Below, one piece after another: positions 36,701 through 46,000 of a stretch of DNA of 64,000 bases. A model generated the notes under the pieces. That model was not told the origin of the DNA. It did not search any database and saw nothing but the letters and a program-made list of their open reading frames with translations. The DNA is from Desulfobulbaceae bacterium. Its GTDB lineage: Bacteria; Bacteroidota; Ignavibacteria; Kapaibacteriales; UBA2268. Made by a program: the position numbers and the translations under genes. The first letter of the stretch is position 1; every line of letters starts with the position of its first letter. Where the stretch lies: positions 1 through 64,000 of the forward strand of contig JAGXRP010000082.1 of assembly GCA_018335795.1 (NCBI GenBank). The letters run 5' to 3'.

Positions 36701-37219
36701 ATCATCTCCGAACATATCTTTGTAATATTTGGCTTCCGAATAGGCTTTTTCGTAGTTGCCATCCAAAATCCAAGCGTTGACCATGCTCCCCATACAAGCA
36801 GAAGTACAAATCAGCCCTTCATGATATTTTTCTATCAATTCTTTGTCAATTCTTGGGCGATAGTAAAAGCCTTCAGTATATGCTAAAGATGATAACTTTA
36901 TCAAATTTTTGTAGCCTTGTTGGTCTTTTGCGAGCAAGAGTATATGAAAATAGTTGCGGATTTTTTCGTTTTTATTTGTGGCAATTCTTTCAAAGCGAGA
37001 ACCGACTGAGATATAGCCTTCCATTCCGATAATCGGCTTGATTGATTTTTTTTTGGCATAGTTGAAGAACTCAACTGCTCCGAACATATTGCCATGGTCA
37101 GTCAATGCAATTGCCGTTTGTCCGTCTGTAATTGCTGCGTCAATCAACTCGGAAGGAGTCGAAGCAGCATCTAATAATGAATAATGAGTGTGATTATGTA
37201 AATGAACGAAAGATGACAT
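33749..37219 (-). CDS. dnaE: DNA polymerase III alpha subunit
   Basis: The replicative polymerase catalytic subunit of 1156 aa, a normal DnaE length. The N-terminal PHP domain starts FVHLHNHTHYSLLDAASTP, with the metal-binding His residues retained. The polymerase active site PDIDIDFNDEKRG carries the catalytic Asp pair, preceded by GVRVGPGRGSVVGSVVAYAL. YGIIVYQEQVMQLVQVIAGF and ADYGFNKSHSLAYSYLAFQT are further DnaE blocks. The C-terminus carries a helix-hairpin-helix (NINKRGLESLICSGAFD) and an OB-fold region (SISFCGSVSDIRRRNDSKN). DnaE synthesises both strands with the clamp and needs a separate proofreading exonuclease unless PHP supplies it. It is divergent from folD, with 159 bp between. 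Confidence 0.97.
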   Translation of the reverse strand: MSSFVHLHNHTHYSLLDAASTPSELIDAAITDGQTAIALTDHGNMFGAVEFFNYAKKKSIKPIIGMEGYISVGSRFERIATNKNEKIRNYFHILLLAKDQQGYKNLIKLSSLAYTEGFYYRPRIDKELIEKYHEGLICTSACMGSMVNAWILDGNYEKAYSEAKYYKDMFGDDFYLEIQNHGLENDPLILENVPRMARELDIKMTVSNDIHYLKPEHAIAHNVLLSIKDANPSNGKYMNILELRYGKPEFYFKTTKQMQELFKDFPDAIANTVEIADKCNFEIDKTRVFPDFPLPKETKSTNLDDYLRELVYDGLTKKYNPVTDEIRQRVEYELKVIIEMGFSGYFLIVWDFIMAANKLGVRVGPGRGSVVGSVVAYALDITLVDPLPYDLLFERFLNPERFTMPDIDIDFNDEKRGLVIDYVKNKYGEKAVAQIVTFGKLTTKAVITDVGRVLGVDLGTIRKITKLIPVNLGKVTELKKALELKELLWVKESKDQKIKDLIEYSLLLENKNRHTGIHAAGIVITKGEITDYVPVYKPKETEETVVDVATQYSMGELEDVGLLKMDFLGLKTLSIIDHTLDMIEVNFGIRIDIEKIDFEDKKTYDMLSAGDTLAIFQFESDGMQEYLKRLKPHNLEELTAMNALYRPGPMENIPLFIDRKHGRKPIALLHPIMEKVLKTTYGIIVYQEQVMQLVQVIAGFSLGQADILRRAMGKKKVKEMEAMKPDFVKGAAEKGIDKETTLEIWELINKFADYGFNKSHSLAYSYLAFQTAWLKAHYRAEFFAANMTSKLNTLSQIVRLVEEAEKFGIRVVPPDINKSDSIFVVSDNKIYFALSALKNVGVSAVQHIVETRKEKPFASFFDFVRRVDSKNINKRGLESLICSGAFDSVENNKRRALFDSIELALEFSKRISGGPDETESLFGADVVEVDIVEPTLPDLEEWSERERLKHEFEVMNYYITGHPLNSYEPFIRAFSSKLEYNEVVLPTGSSISFCGSVSDIRRRNDSKNNTFAFCEVENLQYKAEMQIWSRTYDSYGHLLNDNSVMVFRGKLTETEDKFKVGVEEIYSLYEAMTKYTKGLIIRILVEKHEVRIIKEIKQLLSRDFGNDIKITFNVENMDNSLSKTYSVYGFQAKYDVETIMKLCDLLGSHNVRFELK

Positions 37220-37378
37220 TTTTTGACTCGAAACTTAATTTTGATTAGTAATTTTTTCAAGTACAAGATATTGATTTAAGATGAAAAGTTTTCAACAAAT
37301 TTTTCTAAACAGTCAAAGTTAGAGCGAAAAATCGTATTTTGGATTTTGTAAAAGTCTTATATTAAAGCAAATTGAAAT

Positions 37379-38260
37379 ATGGAAAAAATTATTGACGGGA
37401 AGATAATTTCCCAAAACATCAGAGAAGAAATCTTTTCAAAAGCATCTGCATTTAAGGCAAGTACAGGGATAATTCCCGGACTTGCATTGATGATTGTGGG
37501 TAATGACCCTGCATCGGAAGTTTACGTGGGAATGAAAGCAAAAACGTGCGAAAAACTTGGGTTTTATTCGCTAATTGAGCGATTACCTGAAACTACAAGT
37601 CAAGAGCAGGTCTTAGCAATGATTGATGAGTGGAACAATCGCCCGGATATTCACGGAATACTTGTGCAAATGCCGCTGCCGAAGCACGTCAGCGATATGG
37701 AAGTCATCAAACGGATCAATCCCGACAAAGACGTGGATGGATTTCATCCTGTAAATGTCGGTAAATTAGTTGCCGGAATACCTTGCTTGCAAGCATGCAC
37801 TCCCGCCGGAATCATGGAATTATTGAAGCGGAGTAATGTATCGCTCAAAGGCAAACATGCAGTAGTATTGGGCAGAAGCAATATTGTGGGCAAACCAATT
37901 GCAAATTTGTTGTACCAAAAAAACAAAGACGCAAATGCGATAGTCACAATTTGTCATACTGCCGCTCCTGATATAGCCTATTATACTCGCCAAGCGGATG
38001 TCTTGATTGCCGCCGCAGGAGCTGCTGAAATTATAAAAAGAGATATGATTAAAGAGGGTGTTGTGATTATTGATGTCGGTACAAATAGAGTTGAAGCTCC
38101 CGACACCGAAAAAGGCTATCGTTTGACGGGCGATGTTGATTTCAATGATGTTTATGACAAAGTGTCGCTGATAACACCTGTTCCGGGTGGCGTTGGACCA
38201 ATGACAATTACAATGTTGATGTACAATACGCTCGAAGCCGCAATAATGCAATCGCGATGA
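37379..38260 (+). CDS. folD: Bifunctional methylenetetrahydrofolate dehydrogenase/cyclohydrolase
   Basis: Interconverts 5,10-methylene-, 5,10-methenyl- and 10-formyl-tetrahydrofolate in the cytoplasm, with NADP+ as typical cofactor. The active region SEVYVGMKAKTCEKLGF contains Tyr49 and the catalytic Lys53. GILVQMPLPKHV, DKDVDGFHPVNVGKL, VVLGRSNIVGKP and the C-terminal TPVPGGVGPMTITML are all hallmark FolD blocks. Length (293 aa) is standard. The stop overlaps the next start by 4 nt (ATGA), coupling it to the pseudouridine synthase gene. Confidence 0.97.
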   Translation: MEKIIDGKIISQNIREEIFSKASAFKASTGIIPGLALMIVGNDPASEVYVGMKAKTCEKLGFYSLIERLPETTSQEQVLAMIDEWNNRPDIHGILVQMPLPKHVSDMEVIKRINPDKDVDGFHPVNVGKLVAGIPCLQACTPAGIMELLKRSNVSLKGKHAVVLGRSNIVGKPIANLLYQKNKDANAIVTICHTAAPDIAYYTRQADVLIAAAGAAEIIKRDMIKEGVVIIDVGTNRVEAPDTEKGYRLTGDVDFNDVYDKVSLITPVPGGVGPMTITMLMYNTLEAAIMQSR

Positions 38261-38982
38261 ACAACCTTGAAAGCACAATATTATTCGAAGACGAGGAGAT
38301 TATCGTAATTGACAAACCGGCAGGATTGCTTTCAATTCCTGACCGATTCAACAAATTGTTGCCAAATGCTTTAGATTTCTTGGGTAGCATTTATGGAGAA
38401 GTTTATACTGTTCACAGATTAGACCGCGATACCGGCGGAGTTATGGTATTTGCGAGAACGGCAATAAGCCATAAATCGCTAAATGACCAGTTCGAGAACC
38501 GCGAAGTGACAAAACTTTACCATGCCGTTATTTCCGGCAAATTAATGAAAGATGATTTGTCTATCGATATTCCACTACTAACAGACCCTGCCGGAAAAGG
38601 CGGGGTCATACCTTCTGCGAGAGGCAAAGAATCTTTAACTGAAGTAAGGGTTTTGGAACGATATAGAATAGCAACACTACTTGAATGCAACCTTGTAACA
38701 GGGAGACAACACCAATTGCGAGCACACGTTGCGGCAATCGGGCATCCTTTGTTGGTTGACCCTCATTACGGCAAAGCGGACGCTTTCTACCTTTCGATGC
38801 TTAAACGTCGGTACAATATTCCAAAAGACGTAGCTGAAAAGCCGATTATTAAGAGAATCACTATGCAATCCAAATCAATCGAATTCACTCATCCTACTAA
38901 AAATGAAAGAGTTCGCTTCGATACCGAATATCCCATTGATTTCGAGGTTTTGCTCAAATCCTTGCGGAAATATGGCTCCTAA
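38257..38982 (+). CDS. RluA-family RNA pseudouridine synthase
   Basis: Isomerises uridine to pseudouridine in rRNA or tRNA. The catalytic block VHRLDRDTGGVMVFAR carries Asp56. Other family blocks are IDKPAGLLSIPD near the N-terminus and VTGRQHQLRAHVAAIGHPL. At 241 aa it lacks an N-terminal S4 domain, so it resembles RluA or a YciL/TruC-type short enzyme; the target site cannot be told from sequence. It is co-transcribed with folD and followed by a strong terminator. Confidence 0.9.
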   Translation: MNNLESTILFEDEEIIVIDKPAGLLSIPDRFNKLLPNALDFLGSIYGEVYTVHRLDRDTGGVMVFARTAISHKSLNDQFENREVTKLYHAVISGKLMKDDLSIDIPLLTDPAGKGGVIPSARGKESLTEVRVLERYRIATLLECNLVTGRQHQLRAHVAAIGHPLLVDPHYGKADAFYLSMLKRRYNIPKDVAEKPIIKRITMQSKSIEFTHPTKNERVRFDTEYPIDFEVLLKSLRKYGS

Positions 38983-38985
38983 ATG

Positions 38986-39021
38986 AAAACAATCGGTATA
39001 AAATTATACCGATTGTTTTTT
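38986..39021. terminator. Bidirectional intrinsic terminator
   Basis: A perfect 15-bp stem, AAAACAATCGGTATA (38986-39000) and TATACCGATTGTTTT (39005-39019), with loop AAAT and a T-run on the plus strand and A-run on the left. It lies between the pseudouridine synthase stop (plus) and the end of the convergent ASST-like gene (minus), and can serve both. Confidence 0.9.
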
Positions 39022-39040
39022 AAATACATTATTTTAAATG

Positions 39041-42000
39041 CTAGTCTCGTTTAATAAACATCGAACGGTACTCGTTTTGATTTACGATTATAAAATAAAC
39101 TCCATTTGGAATTGTAGAAACATCAACACGCACTTCGTCGCGCAAGTCCAGTTGTTGTTGAATTACAACATTACCTAACACATCAACTATCTTGAGGTAT
39201 TTGATTCCCGATGCTAACACTTGCACGAAGTCTGAAGCAGGATTGGGGAATACAGCTATGCCGTAATTGTGCAAAATGTCGTAAACGTTCGTTGTATTGC
39301 CTGTTGTAAAGCTTATTGGGTCGCTCCAAACACTTCGGTTGAAGAAACTATATGTGCGAATTCTCATGAAATAGCTCTGATTTGCTTCGAGCACATAATC
39401 GTGACTGAATTGTCGGATACTGTCGAGGTCGAGTACGATGTTGGCATCGTTGAATTCGATATTTTTAGAAATTTGAATTCTAAAGTAATTATTAGTATCA
39501 TTATGATTCCACGCAAGTTTGCCGTCATAAGGAATTCCGATTGCTTTGTCAATGGGATAAACAATTTCAGGAACTTCCAAAAATGTATAAAAACTCCTTG
39601 TGCTCGACCAAGCGCTCTGAGTTTTGGAGTTAATCGCCGATACACGCCAATAGTAAAAATTGCTGTGTTCAAAATTTGAAAAAATGAAAGTAGTATCACT
39701 CAATAAATCAGTTTTGATTATAAGTTTGTCGAATCCCCTATTATCTGATATTGAGATTACATAATGTTCGGCATCGGGAACTTTATTCCAAACAAACATA
39801 GCGCCATCGGGTGGATTTATAGCTCCATACTCCGACGGTGATATTGGAATCGGGCGAGACAAGGAATCCTCAGTGAAAGTTCTAAAAGTCCAAACATTAG
39901 ACCAATCACTGATTTCGCCATCACGATTGAAATTGACTCTCCAGAAATATTGAGTGTTGTGTTTAAGGTCTGAGTAGTTATACCACCAAATATCCTTTAT
40001 TACAGTATCGGTAAGCAACTGGCTAAAGTTTTCATATTCGGAAATCTGAATTGAGTATGATTCGATAGCAGGAACCGAGTACCAATATAGACGCCCGGAA
40101 ATAGGCAATTGCAACATATCATTAGTTGGTCTAAAAAGTGTCGGTTTATAAACTTTAGCATTACATGTAAATCTTGAAGTTGTTGACCAATTGCTACTGT
40201 CAGATTCATTATAGGATTTCACCCTCCAAAAATATAATTTTTCGTAATCCAAACCTGAATACCAATAAATTGTATCATTAGACAAATACAGGTCAATACT
40301 ACTACTATTAAAGTCCATATCTTTCGAGACTTGTAAACGATATTTTTGAGCTGAATCAACCTTATTCCAAATTAAGAACCCTTCAACATTAGTAGAGAAA
40401 TAGTTCCGTGGATAAATGAGTTTTGGAGCCATCAATTCATAGTATTTTGAAATCGTGAATTTCCAAGAATCAGACCAAGCACTTTGTCTTTCATTATTGA
40501 TAGATTTCACTCTCCAATAATAAGTAGTGTTCAGTTCAAGCGACTTTAATGAAAGCGAATTATTACCGAATATTAGTGTATCAATTATCAAATCAGTGAA
40601 ATTGGTAGATTTTGATACTTGAATTGCGTATTGAAAATTAAGCTCAGTCAATTCCCATGTTAAACTAGAACTTAATTGAATATCATCCTCGTTGTCTAAT
40701 GGCGAGATTAAATTTGGAGTTTTTAACTGAGTACTAAACTCAAATGCTCGAGTCCAATCACTAAATATATTATCTTTTTTAGCCCTGATTCTCCAAAAAT
40801 ACTTCAAACCATAGTCCAAACCATCAACAACAAAGCCATTAAAAATTACACCATCATTGGAATAGATGAGATTTTTGAAGTCCTTTGAGTCAGAAACTTC
40901 AATTGTATAAGAGTCAACATCTACAGCTGATGACCATTTAAAAACAACGGGCATAATGGCATTCAAGAGATTGTTGGCAGGTGAAACTAAAATTGGGGTA
41001 TCAAATGTCGTTTTGAAACTCCTGACACTTGACCAATCACTTGCACCATCCTTATCATTGATTAAAATACGCCAAAAATACTGAGTGTTGAATTCCAAAT
41101 CATCCAAAGCGAATTTTGTGTCGGTATAGGAAGGTGAATTGACGACAAGCTCCTTAAAATCCATTGATTTTGAAACTTGAACATGGTAAGTATCCATATC
41201 GGATTGCTCACTCCAAACCAAGGATTCCGACAAAGCAATTCCAACGGCACCATCATCGGGATATAATAGCTGGGTATTAATGTTGACAGTTTTAAAAGAA
41301 TAAACTGTTGACCAAGAGGTAGTGTCCTTGTCATTGTATGCCCTAACTCGCCAATAATAATTCTTATTTGCTTTAAGTTTGTCATAATTCGATGAATTGC
41401 TTTGAACAATTTTACTGCTCACAGGTTTAGTAAAGTTAATCAAAGTATCAAGTTGTATCTGATAGTTTTTAGCTCCATTAACGAGTTGCCATTCCAATTG
41501 ACCGCTTATATTAGCATTGCTATTATTTTTCGGTGTAGTTAAAATTGGTTTTTCCAAAGCATTTGATACTAAAACAAACTCACCAAAACCCTGAAAATCA
41601 CCAATAATCTCTCCTGTTGCAGAATTATAAGTAGTCTTAATCGCATAAAATTCACCTACTGTTTCTTTGTCACGTTTGTAAATCGTTGTTTTAGCAGGAT
41701 TTACAATCCCGGGGATTGTTGCTGCGGAAATCTTGAATTTTCCTGAAATATTCGAGGCATTACTCCTCGAAAACACCCATCTATAGGGGAAAATCTGCGA
41801 GAATAATGAATCTTTGAAATGCCCTGAATGGGGAGGATAATTATGTTTTTGGATATTTGTTTCGTTGCTACTTGAAATGTTTGCGACAGTGACAATAACA
41901 CCTGTGTTATTTCCTTGAGAATTGAAATTATATTCTCCGGGTGAATTAATAAGGCGAGATGTAGTATTAGCTATCGCGGTTACTTTGTAAGCTCTATAAA

Positions 42001-43051
42001 TATAACCATCATAGTATGTTATTTCAAATGCTATGGATTTATCAGGCTTGACTTCGGTAATTTTACCTCCACCCCAATTAATTAAAGTATTACCATTTGG
42101 TAATCGAGTAACACCACCCATGAAATGTTGGTATATATCAGGATTATAACGAAATTCCCAAACTTTGGTCGCTGTCATGCTGACATCGTCTATCGCATAC
42201 TCAACTACTCTTGAATACTGTGGTGACTTCAGATTACCATTATCATATAGCAATAGATTCCCGTTTGCTAAAATTGAAGCAGTATGTTGGTGAGAAAATC
42301 CAAAAAAACCGTTATCATTATCGTTAATAAACTGGAACTGATTTTTCTTACATTTAGAACCACCCATTCGCCATATGAAATTGCCCGTTGATTTGTTTAT
42401 TAATGAAACTTCGTCATAATGTCGGATTGAGACTAAGATATTCCCTTCATCAGTCTCTTGCAATGAGTTTATATGGACTAAATCAATAACTTTGTTTTTA
42501 AGATTAACACCTTCAGTTGCATCGGCAACGTTCATATGTTCAGAAGAGTGCCACTCCCAATATATTCTTCCTGTTATATCTGTTTCTACAATGACGTTAT
42601 AGACTAATATAGCATTAGTGAAACCACCATCAACTTCTTTGCTCAAATCCTTAACTATTTCTTCTGTACAAAGAAGTAAATAATTACCATTTTTGAGAAC
42701 GATAATATCATGAAAATCCAATCTGTATTGAAGTGGTGGTGACAATGAATCAACTAAAGTCAAGTTTGTATCGTAAAGATAGAATTTGTCTCCGCTTTTA
42801 ACAGCCCACAGTCCGTTGGATAAAAGTTTGAAATATGACGTTTTATATCCGTTTGACGGTGTTTTTTTTAAAACGCTATATCCATAGTTATCTACGGCAA
42901 AAAAACTATTGGCAGAAAGCCAATCAAAAATCAAATAGCCGGGAGCAGGATTATCCAACTGAGTAACAAAAAAATCAGGCTTTGCCAAACTTTGCTTATG
43001 ATGTATAAATAAAGCTAAAAGTATTGTCAAAAATATTTTATAGGTTTTCAT
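39041..43051 (-). CDS. T9SS-exported ASST-propeller protein with eight FnIII-like repeats (paralogue 1)
   Basis: A 1336-aa secreted protein. The signal peptide begins MKTYKIFLTILLALFI at the ATG at 43051 (GAGG 7 nt upstream; a TTG at 43063 is less likely). Residues about 25-480 are an arylsulfotransferase (ASST)-type propeller: DFHDIIVLKNGNYLLL, LVHINSLQETDEGNIL, STGNFIWRMGGSKC, FGFSHQHTASILANGNLL, LPNGNTLINWGG. FH, H and HQH mark candidate catalytic His residues. Eight repeats of about 95 aa follow, each with 'P.N....' then 'W.R..A' and 'W.....F.T', of fibronectin-III type. A sorting domain ends it (VFPNPASDFVQV, NGVYFIIVNQNE). Its CTD differs from those of its neighbours. It may act on sulfated phenols or polymers; unproven. 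Confidence 0.82.
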   Translation of the reverse strand: MKTYKIFLTILLALFIHHKQSLAKPDFFVTQLDNPAPGYLIFDWLSANSFFAVDNYGYSVLKKTPSNGYKTSYFKLLSNGLWAVKSGDKFYLYDTNLTLVDSLSPPLQYRLDFHDIIVLKNGNYLLLCTEEIVKDLSKEVDGGFTNAILVYNVIVETDITGRIYWEWHSSEHMNVADATEGVNLKNKVIDLVHINSLQETDEGNILVSIRHYDEVSLINKSTGNFIWRMGGSKCKKNQFQFINDNDNGFFGFSHQHTASILANGNLLLYDNGNLKSPQYSRVVEYAIDDVSMTATKVWEFRYNPDIYQHFMGGVTRLPNGNTLINWGGGKITEVKPDKSIAFEITYYDGYIYRAYKVTAIANTTSRLINSPGEYNFNSQGNNTGVIVTVANISSSNETNIQKHNYPPHSGHFKDSLFSQIFPYRWVFSRSNASNISGKFKISAATIPGIVNPAKTTIYKRDKETVGEFYAIKTTYNSATGEIIGDFQGFGEFVLVSNALEKPILTTPKNNSNANISGQLEWQLVNGAKNYQIQLDTLINFTKPVSSKIVQSNSSNYDKLKANKNYYWRVRAYNDKDTTSWSTVYSFKTVNINTQLLYPDDGAVGIALSESLVWSEQSDMDTYHVQVSKSMDFKELVVNSPSYTDTKFALDDLEFNTQYFWRILINDKDGASDWSSVRSFKTTFDTPILVSPANNLLNAIMPVVFKWSSAVDVDSYTIEVSDSKDFKNLIYSNDGVIFNGFVVDGLDYGLKYFWRIRAKKDNIFSDWTRAFEFSTQLKTPNLISPLDNEDDIQLSSSLTWELTELNFQYAIQVSKSTNFTDLIIDTLIFGNNSLSLKSLELNTTYYWRVKSINNERQSAWSDSWKFTISKYYELMAPKLIYPRNYFSTNVEGFLIWNKVDSAQKYRLQVSKDMDFNSSSIDLYLSNDTIYWYSGLDYEKLYFWRVKSYNESDSSNWSTTSRFTCNAKVYKPTLFRPTNDMLQLPISGRLYWYSVPAIESYSIQISEYENFSQLLTDTVIKDIWWYNYSDLKHNTQYFWRVNFNRDGEISDWSNVWTFRTFTEDSLSRPIPISPSEYGAINPPDGAMFVWNKVPDAEHYVISISDNRGFDKLIIKTDLLSDTTFIFSNFEHSNFYYWRVSAINSKTQSAWSSTRSFYTFLEVPEIVYPIDKAIGIPYDGKLAWNHNDTNNYFRIQISKNIEFNDANIVLDLDSIRQFSHDYVLEANQSYFMRIRTYSFFNRSVWSDPISFTTGNTTNVYDILHNYGIAVFPNPASDFVQVLASGIKYLKIVDVLGNVVIQQQLDLRDEVRVDVSTIPNGVYFIIVNQNEYRSMFIKRD

Positions 43052-43059
43052 GTTAAACC

Positions 43060-46000
43060 TCAATTAATAATTATTAAATTTCCGTATTTTATATTATTTC
43101 CAAATAGCAAGCGATAGTAATATAGACCTGAATTTAGATTGCCGGTGTTCCATTTTATATTATGTGTGCCACCTTCGAAGAAGGCTGAGAAAATTGTTGC
43201 AATTTGATTGCCGTAAATATCGAATAGTTCAAGTGTAGTTAACCCGTCTTCATTGTTAGAATATGTAAAAGTAGTTGAACCTGAAAAGGGATTTGGATAA
43301 TTGGAAATAGTAACTGCATCAGTGCAAATTCTTGATTCGGATGCTGACATAGTGTTTGATGTTGTGAATGATGAAATATTACTCCAACGACTCTCGTTTG
43401 TATCATTGAAGTTTCTTATCCTAACAAAGTATTTTGTATATGAATTCAATTCACAATCCAAGTAATTATTTTCCAAATCCGATTTATCCAGAACAGTATT
43501 TTCGAAATTATCGTCCAATGAGATTTGAACGTGGTATTTTGAAACTGTATTAGTCAAATCCCAAATTAGACGAGGATTCATAGGTATATCCTTCGAACCG
43601 TTTACGGGATATGTCAAATTGGGTGCTTCTAATTCGGTCAAGAATGTTGAAACCGATGACCATAAGCTACTTGAAGAATCATTAAAAGCTGCAACACGCC
43701 AAAAATAATTTACACCATACTCAAGATTACAACAATTCACATTTGATTCGGTACTATTTGGATATTCGAGTATGATTTGGTTGAATTTGGCATCTTTCGA
43801 CAAGATAAAATGATATTTTGTTGCTCCTTCGATTTCTTCCCATTCAAAACCACCTTTTATGCTTATGTTTCTTGAATTTGGAAGAGGCAGAATTATGTTG
43901 GGAGTTTCTAAAGTGAACTCCGTAAGTGTGGAAAACTGCCATACACTTGACCAACCACTATATTGAATGTTCTTAGTATATCGAACACGCCAATAATAAG
44001 TGTGATTTGGGCTAAGGTTTTCGTAATCAAATGTTGGTATAGTAAGAGTGCTATTATCAATTAATGGATTTAAAAAATCGGGTTTAGTATCTATTTGTAT
44101 TCGGTAAAAGTCCGCATCGTCTATCAATTTCCATGTCAGTTGCCCATTAAGTGCAACTTGTGTTTCATTGTTCAAAGGTGCGATTAGCTTTACTGATTTA
44201 TAAGGGTCGTGTGTGTAGAATGAAGAATTTTGCATCCAATCACTTTGAGTCCACTTATTAATTGCTCTAACTCGCCAGAAATATTGCTTATTGTATTCTA
44301 AATCACTTAGTGTGAAATAATTTTCTTTAATGACCTCTGTATCAATAATTATTTGACTGAAAGATTCTGAATTTGCTATTTGCAAATGATAGCTTTCGGC
44401 ATTAAATATTTTTGACCAAACCAAACAAGCGTTAACATAAATTTCACTATTCGACAAAGGAGTGATAAGTGTAGGTGTAGCAATACTGACACCGGATTCT
44501 GTAGTAAAACTACGAATTCGAGACCAATCTCCAAATTGCGGACCTCGAGTAGCTTTTACCCTCCAAAAATATTTAGTTTTAGGCATCATATCTATGATTA
44601 GAAATTTATTCATAGAAATATCTGAAGAATCCACCACAAGATTCTGAAACGCAAAGTCCGTCGCTAATTGAATTGAATATTTATCAGATTCATTATTCTT
44701 CTCCCAAGATAATGCGGAATAAATTGGGACTTCGGTTGCAGCATCTGCCGGCAATAATAGCTTTGGTTGTGGTAATATCGAATTGAATTCGAAAATTGAA
44801 GACCAATCACTTGAATCAATTTCTCGAACTGCTTTAACTCTCCAAAAATATTTTTTATCGTATAGCAATTCTGAAACGTTCCATTTTGTTTGATGTATAT
44901 TATAGTAGCTGAAAGCTACATTTTCAAAGTCTCTGGTTTCAGATATTTCAATTGAATACGAGGATGCACCTTTGCTTGGTGTCCAAGAAAATACAAAAGA
45001 TGTTGAAATATTAACAGCGTTATTTGCTGGGGCTGATAAAAAAGGCGGGTTCATTGCCGTTTTAAATGCGAACACCTCGGAATAGTAACTTATATAAGTA
45101 TCTCTGATTGCACGTACTCGCCAATAGTATTGCTTATCGGGTTCTAAATAATACGGGATAAGTACTGCATTGCTTGAGGTGATAGTATCAAGTCTTAAAT
45201 TTAAGAATTTTGCATCATCACTGATTTCAACTTGATATTTAATCAAACCATTTATCTCTGTCCAAACAAGTGAATCAGATTTCTTAACAGAAATCTGGTT
45301 GTTTTCGGGGGCAATCAATTTGGGCGCCGACACACCTGTCAAAAACCAAAAAATACTCGACCACGCAGTTGTATCATTTAGACTCAAGGCTCTGACTCTC
45401 CAAAAATACTTGGTATTTTCGTGTAGAGATTCCAATTTATTAATGTTTGTTTCAGAAAAAAAGTTAATCACCGGATTAAGGAAACTGATATTTGTATCTA
45501 ATTGGATTTGATATAATGATGCGCCTTTAACTTGTTCATTTTTGAGTTCAACATTTGTAAAAGTTCCCGAACCGGAAATAGGTGAAATCAAAAAGGGAGT
45601 TTTAAGTTTAATTGATACAACAACAAACTCACCTTTGCCCTCAAAATCTGCAAACAATTCATTTTTGATTGGATCATAATTAGTATTGAGTGGAGTGAAT
45701 ATACCCTCAGTTTCTTTATCTCGTTTATATATTATCGCCATCTTGGGGTCGCCCATACCTATTACAGATGCGGTATTAATTCTAATTTTACCCGAAATTG
45801 AATTTATACCTTTATGAGTAAAAACCCACCTGACCGGGTAAACATGACTAAAAGCCGAATCGGAAAAAATACCGTTATGTGGAGCATACTTGTGTCTCTG
45901 AAAATGTGATTGACCTGAACCTGAAATGTTCGATACAGTTAACTTAATTCCTGTATTGTAGTTTTGGTTATTGAAGTCATAATCTCCAATGCCTGATATA